The notes under the pieces are model-generated. The model searched no databases and had not been told where the DNA came from. It was given only the letters and a program-made list of their open reading frames with translations. DNA of 64,000 bases from Acidobacteria bacterium UBA2994. Its GTDB lineage: Bacteria; Acidobacteriota; Vicinamibacteria; Vicinamibacterales; UBA8438. This document shows positions 61,005-64,000 of the stretch, piece after piece (position 1 is the stretch's first letter; the number at the start of each line of letters is the position of its first letter). The stretch covers positions 10,456 through 74,455 of the forward strand of contig DEAA01000028.1 in assembly GCA_002346545.1 (NCBI GenBank), given 5' to 3'. The translations under genes were made by a program, and so were the position numbers.

Positions 61005-62666
61005 TCAATCCAGCAGCTCGTCGCCCGTATCGCCCAGCATGAGCGTACGGTGGAGCCACAGCGGCAGCGACCCCTGCCCGAGCAGCCGGTCGTGGAACGA
61101 CTTCAGCGAGAACCCCGAGCTCTCCCGCGCCTGCATGTCGTCGCGAAGCTTGAGCAGCATCAAGCGACCGGTGGCATACAGCACGTAGGCCGGGTCGAAA
61201 GTGCCCCGCTCGGCTTCGCGCCTGGCGCTACCTTCCTCGAGATACGCCTCTTCCCGGAAAAAGCGGACGCCTTGCTCCACCGACATGTCCTCGGCATGCA
61301 GGCGGATACCGACCACCATGCGAGCGACCCGCAAGAGTGACTCGGCAATTTGTCCCAGCTCGATGGCGCTATCGTCGCGACCGAAGCCGGCCTCCACCAT
61401 CATCTGCTCGCTGTAATGCGCCCAGCCCTCTATGAACGACACCGGGGCGAAAAGGAGCGACTTGCGGAGCGACCGTTCGATCTGACGCTGATGGCGAAAG
61501 TGGAGGAAATGCCCCGGATACGCTTCGTGCACCGACACGGACCAGAGGGACGCGTGGTTCAGGCCCCGGAGATGCTCCTTGGCCCGGTCGGCCGGCCAAG
61601 ACGGATCGACGTCCGTCACGTAGTAGTAAGAGGGCATCGCTCGTGGCTCGAACGGGCCAGGAGTCCAAACGCTGGCAAACGTCCAGCGGTAGAACTCCGG
61701 CGTCGGCGCCACGATGACCTGATCCTCCTCCGGCAGGGTAACAAGGTTGTTCCGTTCGATGAACTGGCGGAGGTCACCGAGTTGCCCGCGGACGGTCTCG
61801 ACCAGTTGCCCTGGTTCGGGATGGCGGCTCTTCACCTTGTCCCAGACCTCTGACGGATCGGCCTTGGCGTCAATGCTCGCAGCCACTTCCTGGAACCGCC
61901 CCTGCAACCGTTCCAGCTCTCGCTTGGCGGTGACAAGCAAAAGGTCGGCATCGAGGCTGATGCCGTCCTGGTAGCGGAGGCGACCCTCGAAGCGCTCACG
62001 GCCCAGGCGAAACGTCGCACGGCTCCGCGGGGCAAGCGTGTCCCGAAGGTAGGTGACGTACCCGCGGATGGCGTCGCTGGCCTCGGTGGCAGCGTCGGCC
62101 AGGTCACCGAGCAGATGGAGATCCTCGAGGGCGCGGAACGCCCGTGGCAGATCCCGTTCGACGAAGGTGATCACTCCCTCAAACGTCTCGGCCCCGGTCT
62201 TGATGAAGATGCCAGGCGGGTCCTCGACGTTCGCCTGCGCGGCTTCGATCAGTTTCGGCGTCTGTCGTAGTTTCGAGACCACGCGGCGGGCACGCTCCTC
62301 GACCGGGGCATAATCGAACAGCGTCTGTCCGGCGAGCGTCGTCGCCAGCAGCTCGGCGTAGTGCTGCGGGTCGCGTTCCCAGGGTCGGACCTCCTCGAAT
62401 TCAAACAGCCGACCACGGATGTGGTCGGCGAGCATCCGACGCTCGAGTTGCTCCTCGGCCGTCAGGGTTCGGGTGGAGATCCGGTCGAGCCGTCGAGCAA
62501 AGCCACCGAGCTCGCGGGTCTCATTGTCGATGGCAGGCCGGCTTAGGTCTTCGACCCGGTCATCGTGCGAATGAACTCCGTCAGCCGCGGCAGCTGTGGG
62601 CGATTGCTCATGCAGATAGTCGAGATACTCGTGGGCGAAGTGGGAAAGCGGTTCCGATGTGCTCAT
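61005..62666 (-). CDS. DUF885 family metallopeptidase-like protein
   Basis: 553 residues, no signal peptide, mostly helical. The zinc-binding-like motif SVHEAYPGHFLHFRHQ (HExxxGH) and the later FIEGWAHYSEQMMVEAGF, with the downstream Glu, are the DUF885 signature. An N-terminal HEYLDYLHEQSPTAAAADGVHSHDDRVEDLSRP is also typical. Thought to be a peptidase related to oligopeptidases and carboxypeptidase Taq-like folds; unproven. It is divergent from rsmI. Confidence 0.88.
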   Translation of the reverse strand: MSTSEPLSHFAHEYLDYLHEQSPTAAAADGVHSHDDRVEDLSRPAIDNETRELGGFARRLDRISTRTLTAEEQLERRMLADHIRGRLFEFEEVRPWERDPQHYAELLATTLAGQTLFDYAPVEERARRVVSKLRQTPKLIEAAQANVEDPPGIFIKTGAETFEGVITFVERDLPRAFRALEDLHLLGDLADAATEASDAIRGYVTYLRDTLAPRSRATFRLGRERFEGRLRYQDGISLDADLLLVTAKRELERLQGRFQEVAASIDAKADPSEVWDKVKSRHPEPGQLVETVRGQLGDLRQFIERNNLVTLPEEDQVIVAPTPEFYRWTFASVWTPGPFEPRAMPSYYYVTDVDPSWPADRAKEHLRGLNHASLWSVSVHEAYPGHFLHFRHQRQIERSLRKSLLFAPVSFIEGWAHYSEQMMVEAGFGRDDSAIELGQIAESLLRVARMVVGIRLHAEDMSVEQGVRFFREEAYLEEGSARREAERGTFDPAYVLYATGRLMLLKLRDDMQARESSGFSLKSFHDRLLGQGSLPLWLHRTLMLGDTGDELLD

Positions 62667-62851
62667 GCGAGTCGGTGCGGCGCGAACGCTGCGAGTGATC
62701 CGACCGACTACGGCCGGAGGGTGGCCAAGCGTTACCGGCGCCCTAAAACGGTCGGGGCCCGATCCGGGCGTGACTGTCTGAATGTTACAATAGCCTGCCC
62801 TCGACGCGTGTTCTGGTGTTCGGTCCAGCCGCCGCCGAGCCCTTCCCAGCG

Positions 62852-63685
62852 ATGGCCGGCACCCTCTATCTGGTCGCCACCCCGATCGGGAATCTCGAAG
62901 ATATCACCTTGCGCGCCCTCCGCCTGTTGGGCGAAGTGGACCTGATCGCCGCCGAGGATACCCGGCGCACCTCGATTCTCCTTCGCCACCACGGCATCAG
63001 CACGCGAACGACAAGCCTGCACGCGCACAACGAACGCCGAAAGACCCTAGCGTTGCTCGCAAGGCTTCTCGACGGCGACTCGGTCGCGTTGGTCTCTGAT
63101 GCCGGCACGCCCCTGGTGTCCGATCCCGGCCTCGAGCTGGTGCAAGCGGCCCAGGACGCCGGCGTCGCAGTCGTGCCGGTGCCGGGAGCGTCGGCGCCGA
63201 TCGCGGCGCTGATTGCGTCGGGCGCCCCGACTGACAGTTTTCGCTTTGTCGGGTTCCCCCCACGGAAGCTCAGCGCACGCCGGTCTTGGTGCCGGTCGCT
63301 TATCGACGCTGCCGACACCACGGTGTTCTTCGAAGCGCCGCACCGGCTCGATACGACGCTGCGCCTGCTAAGCGACGTCATCCCAGAGCGCCGCATCGCG
63401 CTTTGTCGTGAACTTACGAAACTCCACGAAGAATTGGTTATTAGACCTATTTTAAGTGTCCTCGAGGGGCTTGCTCGACCCCGTGGGGAGTACACGTGCG
63501 TTGTGTGGCCCGCGGATCGACCCGTAGAGCCGCCACCGAGACTGCCGACGGCCGTCGAACTGGCCGCTGAGATGCTCGTCCTGGCCGATACCCACGGTTC
63601 GCGACGACTGGCATTAAAGGAGCTGGCCCAGAAATACGGTGTGCCGCGCCGAGAGCTCTACGCTATTGTTGAATCAACCAAATAA
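62852..63685 (+). CDS. rsmI: 16S rRNA (cytidine(1402)-2'-O)-methyltransferase
   Basis: Methylates the 2'-O of C1402 in 16S rRNA. 277 residues of the tetrapyrrole-methylase fold: GTLYLVATPIGNLEDITLRAL, LIAAEDTRRTSILLRHHGI, VALVSDAGTPLVSDPG and FVGFPPRKLSARRSW. The ATG at 62852 precedes the conserved first strand; an upstream in-frame start at 62816 would add 12 unconserved residues. The last part, MLVLADTHGSRRLALKELAQKYGVPRRELYAIVES, is the usual C-terminal domain. An AT-rich stretch near 63430-63460 is unlike its surroundings but does not disturb the frame. Confidence 0.94.
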   Translation: MAGTLYLVATPIGNLEDITLRALRLLGEVDLIAAEDTRRTSILLRHHGISTRTTSLHAHNERRKTLALLARLLDGDSVALVSDAGTPLVSDPGLELVQAAQDAGVAVVPVPGASAPIAALIASGAPTDSFRFVGFPPRKLSARRSWCRSLIDAADTTVFFEAPHRLDTTLRLLSDVIPERRIALCRELTKLHEELVIRPILSVLEGLARPRGEYTCVVWPADRPVEPPPRLPTAVELAAEMLVLADTHGSRRLALKELAQKYGVPRRELYAIVESTK

Positions 63686-63759
63686 TAAGGTTGTTAGACC
63701 TAAAACAATCAATCGTGGGCGCTGCCGCCAGACCTCGCGGGCTCTGCAGTGTGGCGTCC

Positions 63760-63789
63760 TTGACCACTGGTTGCACCGTTTGCTAAGGT
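63760..63789 (+). promoter_or_regulatory. Candidate promoter of the histone-like gene
   Basis: TTGACC at 63760-63765 and TAAGGT at 63784-63789 are separated by 18 nt, 44 nt upstream of the ATG. The -10 keeps the T, A and final T of the consensus. Pattern-based prediction. Confidence 0.35.
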
Positions 63790-63833
63790 TCCGGCTCGAC
63801 TCGTAAGCTCTCCACCAGCGACAAGGAGACCAC

Positions 63834-64000
63834 ATGGCCAAACAGCGACGTGCAGCAAGCAAGTCCGCTGCACGCAGCAAGACTTCAAAGGCGGCCGCTA
63901 GAACGAGCAAGAGCGCTAAGAAGAGCACGAAGTCGGCGTCGAAGCAGGCGTCGGCGTCGAAGCAGGCGTCGGCGTCGAAGCGGGCATCGGCGTCGAAGCG
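63834..64000 (+). CDS. Lysine/alanine-rich histone H1-like protein, 3' end outside window
   Basis: AAGGAG lies 6 nt before the ATG. The visible 55 codons read MAKQRRAASKSAARSKTSKA, then AARTSKSAKKSTKSASKQAS and repeats of the six-residue unit SASKQA. Such Lys/Ala/Ser-rich proteins resemble eukaryotic histone H1 tails and the AlgP/Hc-like nucleoid proteins. The encoding DNA is an 18-bp tandem repeat. There is no folded domain in the visible part. The tail continues past the window, so total length and C-terminus are unknown. Confidence 0.72.
   Translation, partial: MAKQRRAASKSAARSKTSKAAARTSKSAKKSTKSASKQASASKQASASKRASASK
63933..64000 (+). repeat. 18-bp tandem repeat in coding sequence
   Basis: Units of TCGGCGTCGAAGCAGGCG start at 63933, 63951, 63969 (with two substitutions) and 63987 (cut by the edge). 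Each encodes SASKQA or SASKRA, so the frame is kept. Copy number outside the window is unknown and may vary between strains or be collapsed in assembly. Confidence 0.85.

Noticed and set aside
63433..63712. Two similar AT-rich segments sharing TTAGACCTA, one in rsmI and one after it
   Set aside because: Similarity is short and imperfect, one copy is coding, and no element ends or target duplication are visible.
1..64000. CRISPR arrays, prophage genes and complete insertion sequences
   Set aside because: No spaced direct repeats, phage structural genes or intact transposases were seen anywhere; only the 18-bp coding repeat and the IS3 remnant were found.

Overview
The window is a high-GC, densely coded bacterial chromosome segment with both strands in use. 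The repertoire suggests a member of the Acidobacteriota, most likely a Vicinamibacteria-type lineage. The basis is many secreted PQQ-like beta-propellers, two soluble glucose-dehydrogenase-like proteins, a CBM9/DUF5916 outer-membrane protein, cytochrome c proteins with copper-monooxygenase-like domains, secreted metallo-beta-lactamase-fold enzymes and a paralogous 'TPLQRP' secreted family. This placement is inferred from gene content; there is no rRNA in the window.

Layout. 1-3.1 kb: class II photolyase (cut by the window edge), a decayed SDR-DUF2867 gene, and a DksA-like/sigma-70 operon. 3.2-10.5 kb: a lone RND pump and secreted hydrolases, a propeller and a metzincin. 10.9-13.5 kb: UDP-sulfoquinovose synthase coupled to a Gfo/Idh/MocA oxidoreductase, then DUF3291. 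13.7-18.8 kb: a five-gene minus-strand operon of exported proteins, including a triple RidA protein. 18.9-20.1 kb: a MauG-type peroxidase. 20.4-24.1 kb: an AT-richer cassette (LPG-synthase-like membrane protein, NodU-type carbamoyltransferase, methyltransferase) preceded by an IS3 transposase remnant. 24.4-34.2 kb: propellers, NHL protein, DUF5916, DUF169 and a cytochrome/PHM-like protein. 34.3-40 kb: SSS and GntP transporters, a second MBL enzyme, a VapC remnant, and an orphan short transcription unit with a 14-codon ORF. 40-49.2 kb: a glucose-dehydrogenase/AhpD-type fusion, two TVP38 proteins flanking a P460 cytochrome, a Ca/Na antiporter, a HEAT protein, a second sugar dehydrogenase and a diheme cytochrome. 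49.3-56.7 kb: a ten-gene Mrp/Mbh-type antiporter operon. 56.8-64 kb: a TPLQRP-family gene and its decayed copy, tRNA-Ser(UGA) beside serS, galU, an FmdB-type zinc ribbon, a DUF885 peptidase, rsmI and the start of a lysine/alanine-rich histone H1-like gene.

How it works together. Most genes encode exported oxidative or hydrolytic enzymes for organic-matter turnover, fed by Na+- or H+-coupled transport. The antiporter operon has the Mbh A-H gene order followed by two extra ND5/ND4-like subunits and no hydrogenase genes. The most unusual items are that operon (including a Glu-to-Lys change in the NuoL-like subunit), the transferred carbamoyltransferase cassette, the orphan short transcript at 39.7-40.0 kb, the glucose-dehydrogenase/CMD fusion, and a perfect hairpin enclosing the start codon of the SSS transporter.
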